NCBI GenBank assembly: GCA_963678675.1
Contig: OY783191.1
Location: forward strand, 24,448,955-24,512,954
Direction: 5' to 3'
Length of the DNA stretch: 64,000 bases
Origin: Xiphydria camelus
Lineage: Eukaryota; Arthropoda; Insecta; Hymenoptera; Xiphydriidae
Position numbers and translations under genes: made by a program. The notes under the pieces were generated by a model. The model was not told where the DNA came from. It made no database searches and worked only from the letters and a program-made list of their open reading frames with translations. Of this stretch, positions 22,655 through 32,323 are shown in pieces (the stretch's first letter is position 1; every line of letters begins with the position of its first letter).

Positions 22655-23432
22655 CAGGGTGACCGCCGGGACTATACTCATTTTGAATGGGATTGTACTT
22701 AGCGTAGAAACGTCGTGGGAGGAGGCAATAGCAGCCTTTCTCCTCCTTATTGTTTGCCATTTCAGTTACGATGGAGCCGTGGTCAGTGCAACAACGTATG
22801 TTCACGTACGACGCGTATATATTGAATGCCGACTCAGTGGTTGCAGCTCAGCGGGCGTTCCGGCGTAATTTCAATGTCGGTCGACATGGAGCTGTTCCCA
22901 GCAGGAATCTTATTTTGAAATGGGTTCGACAATTGCGCACTACAGGTACCATAGCTCCAAAAAAACCTCCGGGGCCTCAGCGAACAGTGACGACTCCCGA
23001 CAATATTGAGAGAGTACGGACAGCTGTAATCGCCAGTCCTACACGTTCGGCTCGTCGCCATTCACAGGCGTTACACATTCCAAGAAAAACCGTAAGATCA
23101 ATTTTGAAAAGAGAACTGAAATTCCACCCGTATAAGATCGTAAACGTTCAACAAATACTCCTAAGAGATTATGGACAGCGGGAAGATTTTGCTGTACATA
23201 TGCAAGTGATTCTCCACGATGAACCGGAACGCCCGCTGAGCTGCAACCACTGAGTCGGCATTCAATATATACGCGTCGTACGTGAACATACGTTGTTGCA
23301 CTGACCACGGCTCCATCGTAACTGAAATGGTCAACAATAAGGAGGAGAAAAGCTGCTATCGCCTCCTCCCACGACGTTTCTACGCTAAGTACAATCCCAT
23401 TCAAAATGAGTATAGTCCCGACGGTCACCCTG
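22655..23432. mobile_element. Deleted Tc1-like (DUF4817-type) element, TA duplication
   Basis: The ends CAGGGTGACCGCCGGGACTA and its near-inverse at 23413-23432 are flanked by TA (22653-22654 and 23433-23434). The inverted arms are about 208 bp (22655-22862 and 23225-23432) and reach into the coding region. Only the N-terminal, DNA-binding half of the transposase remains between them. Confidence 0.75.
22771..23253 (+). pseudogene. Transposase N-terminal half (DUF4817-like HTH)
   Basis: The frame from ATG 22771 begins MEPWSVQQRMFTYDAYILNA, then VVAAQRAFRRNFNVGRHGAVPSR-type sequence and a second helix-turn-helix region near RRHSQALHIPRKTVRSILKR. This matches the bipartite DNA-binding N-terminus of insect Tc1/IS630-like transposases annotated as DUF4817. 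The first 30 or so codons lie inside the left inverted arm. The frame then runs into the right arm, so its last residues (PERPLSCNH) are antisense of that arm. The catalytic DDE domain is entirely absent. A shortened protein that still binds element ends could act as a repressor, but that is speculation. Confidence 0.7.
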
Positions 23433-23512
23433 TATTATCGATAAATTCGCGAATGTTGCAAAATACACAGGCCGACGTTTTGAAACTTTTGAAAAGTTGC
23501 AGAAAGGAAGTT

Positions 23513-24766
23513 CACTATTTTAAACTAATTCTGGGTCGCTGAATACGAAAATGATAGCCGTTTTTTTCGATTAGCTCGTATTTTTGTGTAACGCATAGTT
23601 GCCAATTGTACCATAAAACTTACTGGGCAAAATAAACTATCATTAAGGTTACCACCTAAAAAGCTATTTATTGTATCAGTATATTAGCATTACATACAGA
23701 ATATTTTACAATATCTACTTTAATAAAAATATAAATAAAACCATCAGTTGTACTTCTTCTTTTTATGAAACGCCGGATCCTCTCTTTTCGCCGACTAGCA
23801 GTAGTCTCCCATCATCTCAGGGTCCCAACGTCCTTGATATCGAGTTTCCATCGTTTTTATGTCCTGGTCAAATCGCTCTCCCATTTCGTCGCTAATATCT
23901 CCAAGATTTTCCGGAAAGAAATTGAGGTGTGAGTGAAGAAAGTAGATTTTCAAAGACATGCGACATCCGAAAACTTCATATGCGACCAGAAGTTGCTGCA
24001 CCAGAGCTTCGTAATTTTCATCTTTATTTTTGCCCAAAAAAAACCTTTAATAACTTTGACAATGGCACGCCATGCATCTAACTCTTTTTTGTTTAAACTC
24101 TGTTTAAACAATTTATCATGCATCAGTTTGCGAATATCAGGTCCTATAAAAATTCCTTCCTTTAATTTAGCATCACTTCATTTTGGAAAGAACTGTCTAA
24201 GGTAGCTAAATCCTTCACCCTCTTTGGTCATAGCTTTGACGAAATTCTTCATGAGACCCAACTTAATATGAAAAGGTGGCAGCAGTATCTTGGCTAGATC
24301 GACCAGAGGCTCATACTTGATCTTGTTGGTACCAGGCTTAAATGACTTTCTAGGGGGCTACTTTTTTTGTAAGAAATGTTTTGTTGTGGCCGGTCTGTCA
24401 GACCGTGCGCGTCTACTGGAAGGTTAAATCTGGTGGAAGGGACAAAAGTGTCAAGCGTTTAAAGTAGCACAACACGGCAGGCAAAATAATCGCGAATTTC
24501 TTCCTCCCCCGTCCTCCCCATTATCCACTCTTCGTTATATAGACGCCAATGACAAAGTTCTTATGCCTTTTGTCCTCCACAAATGATGTATAATATTTTT
24601 CTCATTTAAATAACCATTGCCGAACCAGTTATTTTGATAAAAACTCAAGTCGACCCTTAAAAATATGGTAAAAATGGTAACTACGCATAATGCCAAATTA
24701 CGAGCTAATCGAGTGAAACGGTTATCATTTTCGTAATCAGCGACCCAAAATTAGTCGGTAACAGTG
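23513..24766. mobile_element. CAC...GTG element carrying a decayed CMC-like transposase
   Basis: The ends CACTATTTTAAACTAATTCT and its diverged inverse (right end AGTCGGTAACAGTG) are followed inward by a stronger match, GGGTCGCTGAATACGAAAATGATA against its complement near 24724-24756. That gives a terminal inverted repeat of about 57 bp. Flanking GTT and ATT are not identical, so the target duplication is uncertain. It encloses the transposase remnant on the minus strand. Confidence 0.6.
23798..24340 (-). pseudogene. CMC-like transposase C-terminal remnant
   Basis: Read on the minus strand from about 24340, it encodes LLPPFHIKLGLMKNFVKAM, then GIFIGPDIRKLMHDKLF, WRAIVKVIKGFF, and finally CRMSLKIYFLHSHLNFFPENL, ISDEMGERFDQDIKTMETR and YQGRWDPEMMGDYC. 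These blocks follow the same order as in the 54517-56739 gene, so the two are homologous. Only the C-terminal third is here and it is broken by at least one frameshift near 24040 and by stops. The 80-codon frame at 23795-24037 is its cleanest part. Confidence 0.7.
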
Positions 24767-25430
24767 ATTCTCCGTTCTGAAACTAAACTGACGTCGCACT
24801 ATGGGATGAAACGCCGAAAATCTGGCCAAAAGTCTTTTTTTCAACTTTACGTAAACATATTTTAATGTGTGTACATTACAAGTAACCAGTCCATAGCTCA
24901 CGAATCTTCATTTTAGAAGTTTATTTGCGCGCCACATTTGTTTATACACGTCATGAAACGTTGTACTTCGGTGGTCAGTCAGCTTGAGGAGTTCGCCGAG
25001 CGTACACAAACTTTGCAGGTCTGGCGTTGTTGTCTTTTTTATAATACAGGCCGACAAAATTTAACGAAAGTCCTAACCCAGAAACAGGACATTGTGTGCC
25101 CGAAGGATTTTGGTACGCTGAATCCAAATCCGGCCTAAGAATTAACCCTATACGTCACGTTTTCGAGATATCCTAACCTAAAAGTGCGAAAAACACGCTT
25201 TTCTGCTAAATTCGGGGTTATGTATCATGGCGAATACATTTTTTTTTTCTAAAAACCGATAACGCCTTTCTAAAGCAGCACTCTTACTCTTTCAAACCAT
25301 ATCTCCAAATTTTTTATACCATTTTTTTTTATTGAGATATCTATGATTGAAACTAGGTACTTTCGCTACTTCAATACAGCATTCGGTCACATGCAATTTT
25401 TCAAATGAACCGATATATTATATCAGTCTT
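24767..25430. other. Unassigned interval
   Basis: No gene recognised. TACGCTGAATCCAAATCCGG near 25110 echoes the subterminal word of the CAC-type elements, so a fragment of one may lie here. The 66-codon frame at 24938-25138 is unsupported. Confidence 0.35.
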
Positions 25431-25960
25431 TTCTATATCAAGAGACACGGTAGTGTCTCGCGGCATGTTCATTCAAGTCGTTAGAACGACGCCGCCAGCG
25501 CTGTCGCCGCGAGCACCCGTGTATCTTTACAGGAAAAATGTCTGCCCCCTTCACCCCTTAATTTTAACATCGAATTTTCTCAATAAATATACGGTTATAA
25601 CCAAAAGTATGCTTAGTTACGACATATAAATCGACTATTCTCTATCGATAGAGACCAGAGTAAATGTTGTAAGTTACATATTAACAGAGATTTTTCCTTA
25701 GAAACGCGAAGCCACGCCCCTTGCCCCTCAAAGTTGAGGATTTCTTTTCTCGGCCGCGATATATATATGTCAAAATGTCACAAAAATTCCGCCTATCTTC
25801 GGGGATAGTCGGCCATGATCGGAAATTTGTACACAGATGATGCGATCATCAAACACATACAAGCGCCATCAAATGTGTGGGATATATTTCGGCTTCCATC
25901 GTCGATCGACTGTTCAGCGATGATCGATGAAAGTGCGTACAAAAATGCGACCGATAGGCG
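25430..25960. repeat. Dispersed repeat family M, copy 2 (partial)
   Basis: 25436-25735 matches 47048-47370 very closely, with the hairpin AGAGACACGGTAGTGTCTC and the words ACGACGCCGCCAGCGCTGTC and CTCTATCGATAGAGACCAGAG. 25755-25900 matches 13060-13170 and 47372-47500. The copy ends early; the rest of family M is missing. Confidence 0.65.
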
Positions 25961-26750
25961 CGAGTGCACCCGAAGAACGTCTCCAGGGCTCGGATCTGCC
26001 ATTTCGCGAGTGGAGTGAATAGTGCCTCTTTGTCATTTAATTACGAGACAATCATTTTCCTAAGATTAATATATTGTTTCAATGAAATTATTTAAATTCT
26101 TCTTCCATTTCCAAAATACTACATACTGCTTTCAGTGAAAATAACGAATATACGATATGTTGTAAATAATTATTGTTTCTATTTGCATTGGTATTTCTGG
26201 ACATATCTCGTGAGATGCTCTGTGATATGGCTTATTTTATAGCTTAATAATTTCCGTACTAAATATTATATCCCTTTATATACATTTCTTAAACGAAAAT
26301 TCTGCTTAGAAATTTAACACCATTAGAGCTAAGTATAGATATGTCTTCACCTAAAATAAAGGTAAACCTTTTAAAGGCAGTTAACAAGATTAGAAGACTT
26401 TGGAAAAGTGTGATAGGATGATATACCAGAGGAGAATGTCATTTATACATTATTTATTTTCTGTTCATACATTGCTTGTTTATATGATAATTATAAATGA
26501 AAAGAATAACACATATTTATTTTGTACCAATTAATTTCTATTAGGTGTACAACTTTGCTTCAACCGTTTTCTTAAACCAGTTTAATGTAAAAAACAGCGG
26601 AAGCAAAGTTTTAGACCTAATATAGTCCATTTATTGAAATATATTTAAGGTTTGCAGCCTGATCTTGCGAATCGCGATATTAAAATGTTAATAAGTACAC
26701 GTACCGTTTAAGAATTTAAAAATACATCTAATACATCTAATACATATACT
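25961..26750. other. AT-rich intergenic sequence
   Basis: No coding or repeat structure recognised. Confidence 0.45.
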
Positions 26751-27020
26751 TTGTCAGTACCATTACTTTCAAATGGGCGTGCAATTCTTCTGCAGCAGTT
26801 AATAGATGATTCTTATTCGCATTGGCATGTTTATGATGATATTTACAATGAATGTTCTACTCGGACTGAAATGAGTCGCAAGGTCAGCATCGAAGCTGTA
26901 AATGATGTGGTAATAATTAAATTAAATTTATTTACGAGTAAGGGCGAAATTTCAGCGGTGCATGCAAAAGGATTTTTTAACACTATTCCAACGTCTCGAG
27001 TTAATATATGTAACAACATA
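26751..27020 (+). pseudogene. Left part of a split unidentified ORF
   Basis: The frame is open from about 26751 and includes RAILLQQLIDDSYSHWHVYD and EMSRKVSIEAVNDVVIIKLN, then FTSKGEISAVHAKGF and TSRVNICNNIY, after which the sequence departs. The same last 100 bp and the continuation of this frame appear at 32320-32838, so one ORF seems to have been split by the 27.0-32.3 kb block. TTTGTCAG just before 26757 could be a splice acceptor. I do not recognise the protein. Confidence 0.35.
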
Positions 27021-27276
27021 TACCGAATGTCCTCTGGCAAACTCCTGATTTTGAATTTCCCTGACATTTGGCTGGAAGTGGTTGGCTCGGTGCTTTAAGA
27101 GTTGGCTTCGGGAGAATGCGCTGCGATCTTACGAGCTGAGCGAAAAGTGTCAAAAGTCTGATCTCCCAGTAGCTGTCAAATCGGGAGATCGAAGTCGTTA
27201 ATTTGTAAATAATGATTACTAATATGTAGAAGTGGTAAGAAATAATCATTCGGGTTTCTTCGATGATATTCCCTAA

Positions 27277-28162
27277 CAAGGAAACGTTTCGAGGCCGCCG
27301 CTTCCGATCTTGATGAAACTTCGTAAATTTAAAGTTTATCGAAAAATAAGAGACCCCTATTTTTTTATAGCGGCCCAATTTTGGTTTAAGGGGGTGAAAT
27401 GGACCCCTGAATTTTCACCCCCTTCGAGCTATCTCCGAAACGAAGCGAGATAGATGAAAACTTTCAATGTACGTTTTGTTTGGTTTTTTTAGTATAATAA
27501 AATCCCCTAAACAGATTTTGAAAAAAAGCATTATTTTTCAAAAAAAAAAAATTTTTTTATCTAATTTTTCGAAATTTCGGTTTAGTCATGTGGACAAAAA
27601 TTTAGGAAATTTTATTACAAATTCAACCATGTATGACATGATATATTTCCCTCCTACAGTTTTGCAAATTTCTAACTTTTATGTCTGATAATGAGCGGGC
27701 TACCAATGGCAGTGACGGGATAGGTCGGGGGTTATTACTTCTATGTATTTTAATGCCACTTTTCTTTTATTTAATAAAGTTCAACTTCTATGGCTCATAA
27801 TTATGACAATAATGGTATTCCGTGAAAAAATGTTTCATACAAAGTTGTTTCTTACACCAAGCACACGTAATAACGGCAATATCGCCACATATGTGGCATC
27901 GTGGTTCCGAGTCCTGTGCAAAACAAAATTCTACAGGATGTTCAAATTCAGGAGGTCTCCTGAATATATATCCACTCTTGAACCACGAATATTTAATAAA
28001 GTTAGTAAACCGTGGTGAAGAAAACTGATTATGAGTAAGAGATTGAAGTTTTAAAATATTATCTCTCGAATGAAGGTTAATATCGTAATTGAAAAGAGTT
28101 ACAATATCTGAAAACCTCCTTACAAAATTCTTCCACATTCGAAATCCGTATACGTCTAGCGG
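27277..28162. repeat. Left inverted arm of the pogo-like element
   Basis: 886 bp, repeated inverted at 30158-31044. Its inner 375 bp is coding: it contains transposase codons 414-537 and the stop. The outer 510 bp is non-coding, with mirrored poly-A/T runs, GGGGGTGAAAATTCAGGGG and a 3' processing signal for the transposase. Confidence 0.85.
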
Positions 28163-29401
28163 TTGAATCAGTCCGGTGGTGCCTTGTGGAATCGTCATTA
28201 ATATTATTGTCTTGTCTTCTGGTGTAGCTTCTCGAACACTTCGCTCACATTGTCCACTCCAAGAGTCCAGCAGTAAGACGCTTGTAGATCCAGTGTTAGG
28301 GAAGTAAACTTCTTGCAGCCATGTTTTCATGAGATCGGTTGTAAGTTTCCCAGATTTGGAAGCCATGAAGTATACATTTGGCGGCCTAAACACGGTTTGT
28401 TGCACTCGTTCTCCCAATTGCCCACTAGCCTCTTTTAATACCACATAAAGAGGCGACAGTAGTTTTCCATCAGCAGATATGGTGGGTTGTATAGTATAGC
28501 TGTGGGTTGTAGAAGATATTGATTGTACCACAGCTTCAATTTTTTTTTGCCCCGATGTAGCTAAAGTTCGGCCAGAATGTATTTCTAAATTAAATCCACT
28601 CTGATCAGAGTTAAATACATTTTGTGGTCCATATTGTGTAATGAGTGGCTTCATTTGTTCTACGAAGGCATGGCTTCGTACTTTCAAACTTTCCTCACCC
28701 TCAACGTTTTTTCTCGTTACAAACTTTGTGATCTTTCGAGAGACAATTCTATATGCTTTCTTGAATGACCTTAACCATGTTTGACTTGCTTTGAAGGTTG
28801 GAAGATTCTCTACTTCTTTTGCTTGTAAAGCCCATCGTTTAAGGTCTACATCATGTACTATTATTTTCGATCTACTAGCTTCTACAAATTTATCAAAAGT
28901 ATATTTCGCTATGCGTATTAATTTATCATTTTGAGTACCCCCCTGTCCTACTTGCGCAGCCCATCTTCGTAATTGTCTATCAGATTTCACTTTTTTAAAC
29001 TGATGTTGAACTGCTGCTACGGTTCGACGTCTTTTCTTCCCACTGTTCCAGTAATCTATGGCACTTTGTTTATATTCAAAGCTAACCGCTTCTTCATCGG
29101 GTGTACAGGGATATGGTTCTGGAGGTATAGAGGTTTCTACGTGAGGAACATCCTCGACATCCGATTCCAGCCAGTCAGTATTAACAGCGTGCATTTCACT
29201 ATCCTCGATTGAATCTTCCAATTCCAATTTATTTTCATGTTCGACTCGAAATGATGAATCCTCCATGCTACGTATAATAATATTTTGTAATAAATCTTTC
29301 AATTGCACTTCTGCACTATTCATTGGAGTTTCTCTTCCATTTGGTACACTGAAAACGGCCACCAATAAAGTTAACACATTGATCGGATTTATAATTGCCA
29401 T
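27788..29401 (-). CDS. Pogo-like (DDE_1) transposase, intact ORF
   Basis: 537 codons on the minus strand. The start at 29401 (MAIINPINVLTLL) is chosen because the homologous gene at 60168 begins MAPINVSNVINLLT in the same place. Residues 30-100 are acidic. Residues 108-225 hold helix-turn-helix DNA-binding regions (YKQSAIDYWNSGKKRRRTVA, then RQLRRWAAQVG and TWLRSFKKAYRIVSRK). The catalytic core follows: Asp266 in FNSDQSGFNLE, Asp379 in LLLDSWSGQ and Asp416 in IQPLDVYGF, with 36 residues between the last two, as in pogo/jerky-type DDE_1 enzymes. The tail (502-532) has C-x2-C-x7-C-x2-C-x4-C-x2-H and a final H-x-C, probably zinc-binding. The nuclear enzyme would cut and paste the element. AATAAA on the minus strand lies 17 nt past the stop. 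No stops or frameshifts, so it may be active. Confidence 0.85.
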   Translation of the reverse strand: MAIINPINVLTLLVAVFSVPNGRETPMNSAEVQLKDLLQNIIIRSMEDSSFRVEHENKLELEDSIEDSEMHAVNTDWLESDVEDVPHVETSIPPEPYPCTPDEEAVSFEYKQSAIDYWNSGKKRRRTVAAVQHQFKKVKSDRQLRRWAAQVGQGGTQNDKLIRIAKYTFDKFVEASRSKIIVHDVDLKRWALQAKEVENLPTFKASQTWLRSFKKAYRIVSRKITKFVTRKNVEGEESLKVRSHAFVEQMKPLITQYGPQNVFNSDQSGFNLEIHSGRTLATSGQKKIEAVVQSISSTTHSYTIQPTISADGKLLSPLYVVLKEASGQLGERVQQTVFRPPNVYFMASKSGKLTTDLMKTWLQEVYFPNTGSTSVLLLDSWSGQCERSVREATPEDKTIILMTIPQGTTGLIQPLDVYGFRMWKNFVRRFSDIVTLFNYDINLHSRDNILKLQSLTHNQFSSPRFTNFIKYSWFKSGYIFRRPPEFEHPVEFCFAQDSEPRCHICGDIAVITCAWCKKQLCMKHFFTEYHYCHNYEP

Positions 29402-29433
29402 AATAATAATATGAACTGCTGTGCACCATAGAA

Positions 29434-29482
29434 ACTGAATATTCAGACTAAAAAGCTTTCTCTTTCGCTTCCTTATATATAA
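29434..29482 (-). promoter_or_regulatory. Probable transposase promoter
   Basis: On the minus strand TATATAAG (29479-29472) is followed about 30 nt on by TTTAGTC (A at 29449) and about 43 nt on by TTCAGT (A at 29436), both initiator-like. The start codon is at 29401. The first spacing fits a TATA promoter better. Confidence 0.4.
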
Positions 29483-29729
29483 TGAAGTCGCCTCACAAGA
29501 ACGAAACAGACTGGAGAGGGTGAGAGGTCCGACTTCCCAAAAAGGGGCCATCATCCTCGGAGTCCGCGTACGAAACTCGAGAGCGCGTACGAAAATATTT
29601 TTACATGGGCACAGAGCCAACTAATAATAAAGCTTGTCCAAAGAACTAAACTCCCTCTTTCGCATCACCGGGGCCATATAAGGCAACCCTACAAATAACA
29701 GGAATGTTGTTTACGGCATTTTCGACGAG

Positions 29730-29766
29730 TATATATACAGGGCCGAGAAGCAAAGAGCTTCAGTTT
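29730..29766 (+). promoter_or_regulatory. Core promoter of the small divergent gene
   Basis: GTATATATA at 29730-29738 and the initiator TTCAGTTT with its A at 29762 are spaced 31 nt apart, which is the ideal arthropod TATA-initiator spacing. The ATG follows 31 nt after the predicted start. It lies back to back with the transposase promoter in a 390-bp non-coding region. Confidence 0.5.
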
Positions 29767-29792
29767 CATTGGCTGCGTCTATCATTCAAGTG

Positions 29793-30017
29793 ATGGGTTC
29801 AAACGAGTTACCGACTTTTGAGAAGATCGTGGAGGATCTTAAAAATGGGCACATACCATTGCCGTCTCCCGGGAAATCGCTGGATCTGACATTCCGCACA
29901 ACAGGACCATCCATGGCCGAAGTAGAACGAGAGCTGCAAGAATGTGAGGAGTACTGGAGGAAACAGTACGCGAAGAAGAAAAGTAAAGAAAAAAATGATT
30001 CCAACAAAAAACTATAA
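29793..30017 (+). CDS. Small accessory ORF of the pogo-like element
   Basis: 74 codons from the first ATG after the predicted transcription start, reading MGSNELPTFEKIVEDLKNGH and ending in a highly charged Glu/Lys-rich helix (residues about 40-74, VERELQECEEYWRKQYAKKK). A Pro/Gly region lies between. No catalytic residues and no family I recognise. The upstream TATA/initiator and an AATAAA at 30088-30093 make a compact, complete transcription unit inside the transposon, divergent from the transposase. The charged helix suggests a coiled coil that could bind the transposase or dampen it, but this is inference. It might also be captured host sequence. Confidence 0.5.
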   Translation: MGSNELPTFEKIVEDLKNGHIPLPSPGKSLDLTFRTTGPSMAEVERELQECEEYWRKQYAKKKSKEKNDSNKKL

Positions 30018-30157
30018 AAATTCAGACAATTTTATCTAACCTGTGAGTGAATTATTAGTTACTTACACACAAACAGAAAATAATATAAATAAATTAACGG
30101 TCGGATTTATTAATAAGATTTCTGAACAATTTTTGTCCATTTTATTTTGATAATATT

Positions 30158-31044
30158 CCGCTAGACGTATACGGCTTTCGAATGTGGAAGAATTTTGTAA
30201 GGAGGTTTTCAGATATTGTAACTCTTTTCAATTACGATATTAACCTTCATTCGAGAGATAATATTTTAAAACTTCAATCTCTTACTCATAATCAGTTTTC
30301 TTCACCACGGTTTACTAACTTTATTAAATATTCGTGGTTCAAGAGTGGATATATATTCAGGAGACCTCCTGAATTTGAACATCCTGTAGAATTTTGTTTT
30401 GCACAGGACTCGGAACCACGATGCCACATATGTGGCGATATTGCCGTTATTACGTGTGCTTTGTGTAAGAAACAACTTTGTATAAAACATTTTTTCACGG
30501 AATACCATTATTGTCATAATTATGAGCCATAGAAGTTGAACTTTATTAAATAAAAGAAAAGTGGCATTAAAATACATAGAAGTAATAACCCCCGACCTAT
30601 CCCGTCACTGCCATTGGTAGCCCGCTCATTATCAGACATAAAAGTTAGAAATTTGCAAAACTGTAGGAGGGAAATATATCATGTCATACATGGTTGAATT
30701 TGTAATAAAATTTCCTAAATTTTTGTCCACATGACTAAACCGAAATTTCGAAAAATTAGATAAAAAAATTTTTTTTTTTTTGAAAAATAATGCTTTTTTT
30801 CAAAATCTGTTTAGGGGATTTTATTATACTAAAAAAACCAAACAAAACGTACATTGAAAGTTTTCATCTATCTCGCTTCGTTTCGGAGATAGCTCGAAGG
30901 GGGTGAAAATTCAGGGGTCCATTTCACCCCCTTAAACCAAAATTGGGCCGCTATAAAAAAATAGGGGTCTCTTATTTTTCGATAAACTTTAAATTTACGA
31001 AGTTTCATCAAGATCGGAAGCGGCGGCCTCGAAACGTTTCCTTG
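30158..31044. repeat. Right inverted arm with a second copy of the transposase 3' end
   Basis: Inverted copy of 27277-28162. It begins exactly at the PLD codons holding the third catalytic aspartate and keeps the whole 124-codon tail open (30158-30532, stop at 30530-30532). Differences from the left arm include Trp to Leu and Met to Ile in the Cys-rich tail. The segment has no start of its own and is probably not translated. Because both arms carry it, gene conversion could keep it intact. Confidence 0.8.
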
Positions 31045-31047
31045 TAA

Positions 31048-31996
31048 GTGATTAAAAACCGGTGTATGATTTTTGCCAATATCTGTTGCTTCAACTTCCA
31101 GTGATATTATTGAGTATTACTGCAGAATGAGTAGAGTAGAAGATTTTCATGAAGACTCATGATTTTCTGACATGTCATCTCGTACAGGTTCCACTTAAGC
31201 GGATCTAGCTCGTATCCTGTCCGTAAAAAAATGACTCGATGGACATTGGAGAATGTCAGACTTGTCACCGAGCGCCTATTACCCACGGTACATTAATTGC
31301 AATACGCGCTTCTCGTTTCAACTATTCCAGCGTTAAATAACTTTTACTTCTTCCAAGCTAATAACCTTTTATGAACTGTTCGTGGTAGGAGGCAGCGATC
31401 AATAATAGCGACTCGTCGTAGACAAGTGTGCTGAAGTACTACTGCGATACTATGCCCAAGCTCACGGTCTACTCTGCAATTAACGTTAACGTAATCATGA
31501 TTATGCTCGGGTGATGGGTGTTCCAAAAGAGGTAAAGTTGATACTAAACATCGGACGCTCTGTAAGCTGACTTGCTAGTGTATGCTTCGCAACTGGAACA
31601 TCATCGCGGGAATAATTTGTCTACGCTTAGTCACAATCATTGATCGCTGCCCCCTACGATCAACAATTCGTACAAGAGGTAAATACTTTGAAAGAAGTGA
31701 AAGTTATTTAAGGCAGGAATAGTTGAAATGAAAAGCGCATATTGTAATGAAAATACCATGGGTGAAAGGCGCTCGGTGATAAGTTCGACAATGTCTGATG
31801 TCCATCGACTTATTTTCTTCAGGATAGAACAGGAGTTACATCCTCTTTGTTTGCACCTTATGAAAGAGGACATGCAAGAAAACCGTCAAAAACTTCATGA
31901 AAGTCTTGTAACCTACTCGTTCTGCAGTAATTACTTACTTAATCACTGGAAGTTGAAGCCACAGTTATGGACACCGATTTTTAAACACTTGGGGAA
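31048..31996. repeat. Degenerate foldback that received the pogo-like element
   Basis: Sequence from TAAGTGATTAAAAACCGGTGT to CACCGAGCGCC and on to CTTTTACTTCTTCCAA recurs inverted at about 31690-31996 with many substitutions. Its outer continuation pairs TTTCTTCGATGATATTCCC at 27255-27273 with GGGGAAACTCATCGAAGAAA at 31991-32010. So the 27277-31044 element sits inside one arm of this older palindrome. Short frames here are not genes. Confidence 0.6.
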
Positions 31997-32121
31997 ACTC
32001 ATCGAAGAAACCCGAATAATTATTTATCACTTCTACACAGTATTCATTATTATTTACAAATTAACAATTTCGAGGTTAGATACTTCGATCTCCCGAATTG
32101 ACAGCTATCGGCAGATCAGGG

Positions 32122-32323
32122 GCCCCTTTCTCGAACTCGCTCGTATCTTTGCGTGCATGCATCTTAGCGAATAGACCAATCAGGATCAAGTATTCTGTAT
32201 CAGGAAATGTATACGCATCTTAGCTAGTAGATCAATCAGGACCCTCACCACAACGGAATACTTGATCCTGATTGGTCTATTCGCTAAGATGCGTATACGT
32301 AACTTTGCGAGTGACTTGAGAAA
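32122..32323. mobile_element. MITE with CCCTTTCTYGA ends, copy 1
   Basis: Begins near CCCCTTTCTCGAACTCGCTC and ends near GCGAGTGACTTGAG. Internal words CTTAGCGAATAGACCAATCAG and the complement recur, and a second copy lies at 50442-50590 (GAATAGACCAATC, GGAATACTT, GATTGGTCTATTCG). Non-coding. Confidence 0.6.

Larger units (their letters stand above)
27277..31044. mobile_element. Pogo-like/DDE_1 transposon with 0.89-kb inverted arms, TAA duplication
   Basis: The ends CAAGGAAACGTTTCGAGG and its inverse are flanked by TAA at 27274-27276 and 31045-31047. The arms are 27277-28162 and 30158-31044 and look nearly identical over about 886 bp. Between them lie the rest of a transposase gene on the minus strand and a divergent small gene on the plus strand. 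The paired arm of the surrounding foldback (near 31985-32000, CCCCAAGTG) preserves the corresponding uninterrupted site, supporting a single original TAA. A 3-bp TWA target is not what pogo, Tc1 or mariner elements normally show. Confidence 0.85.
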
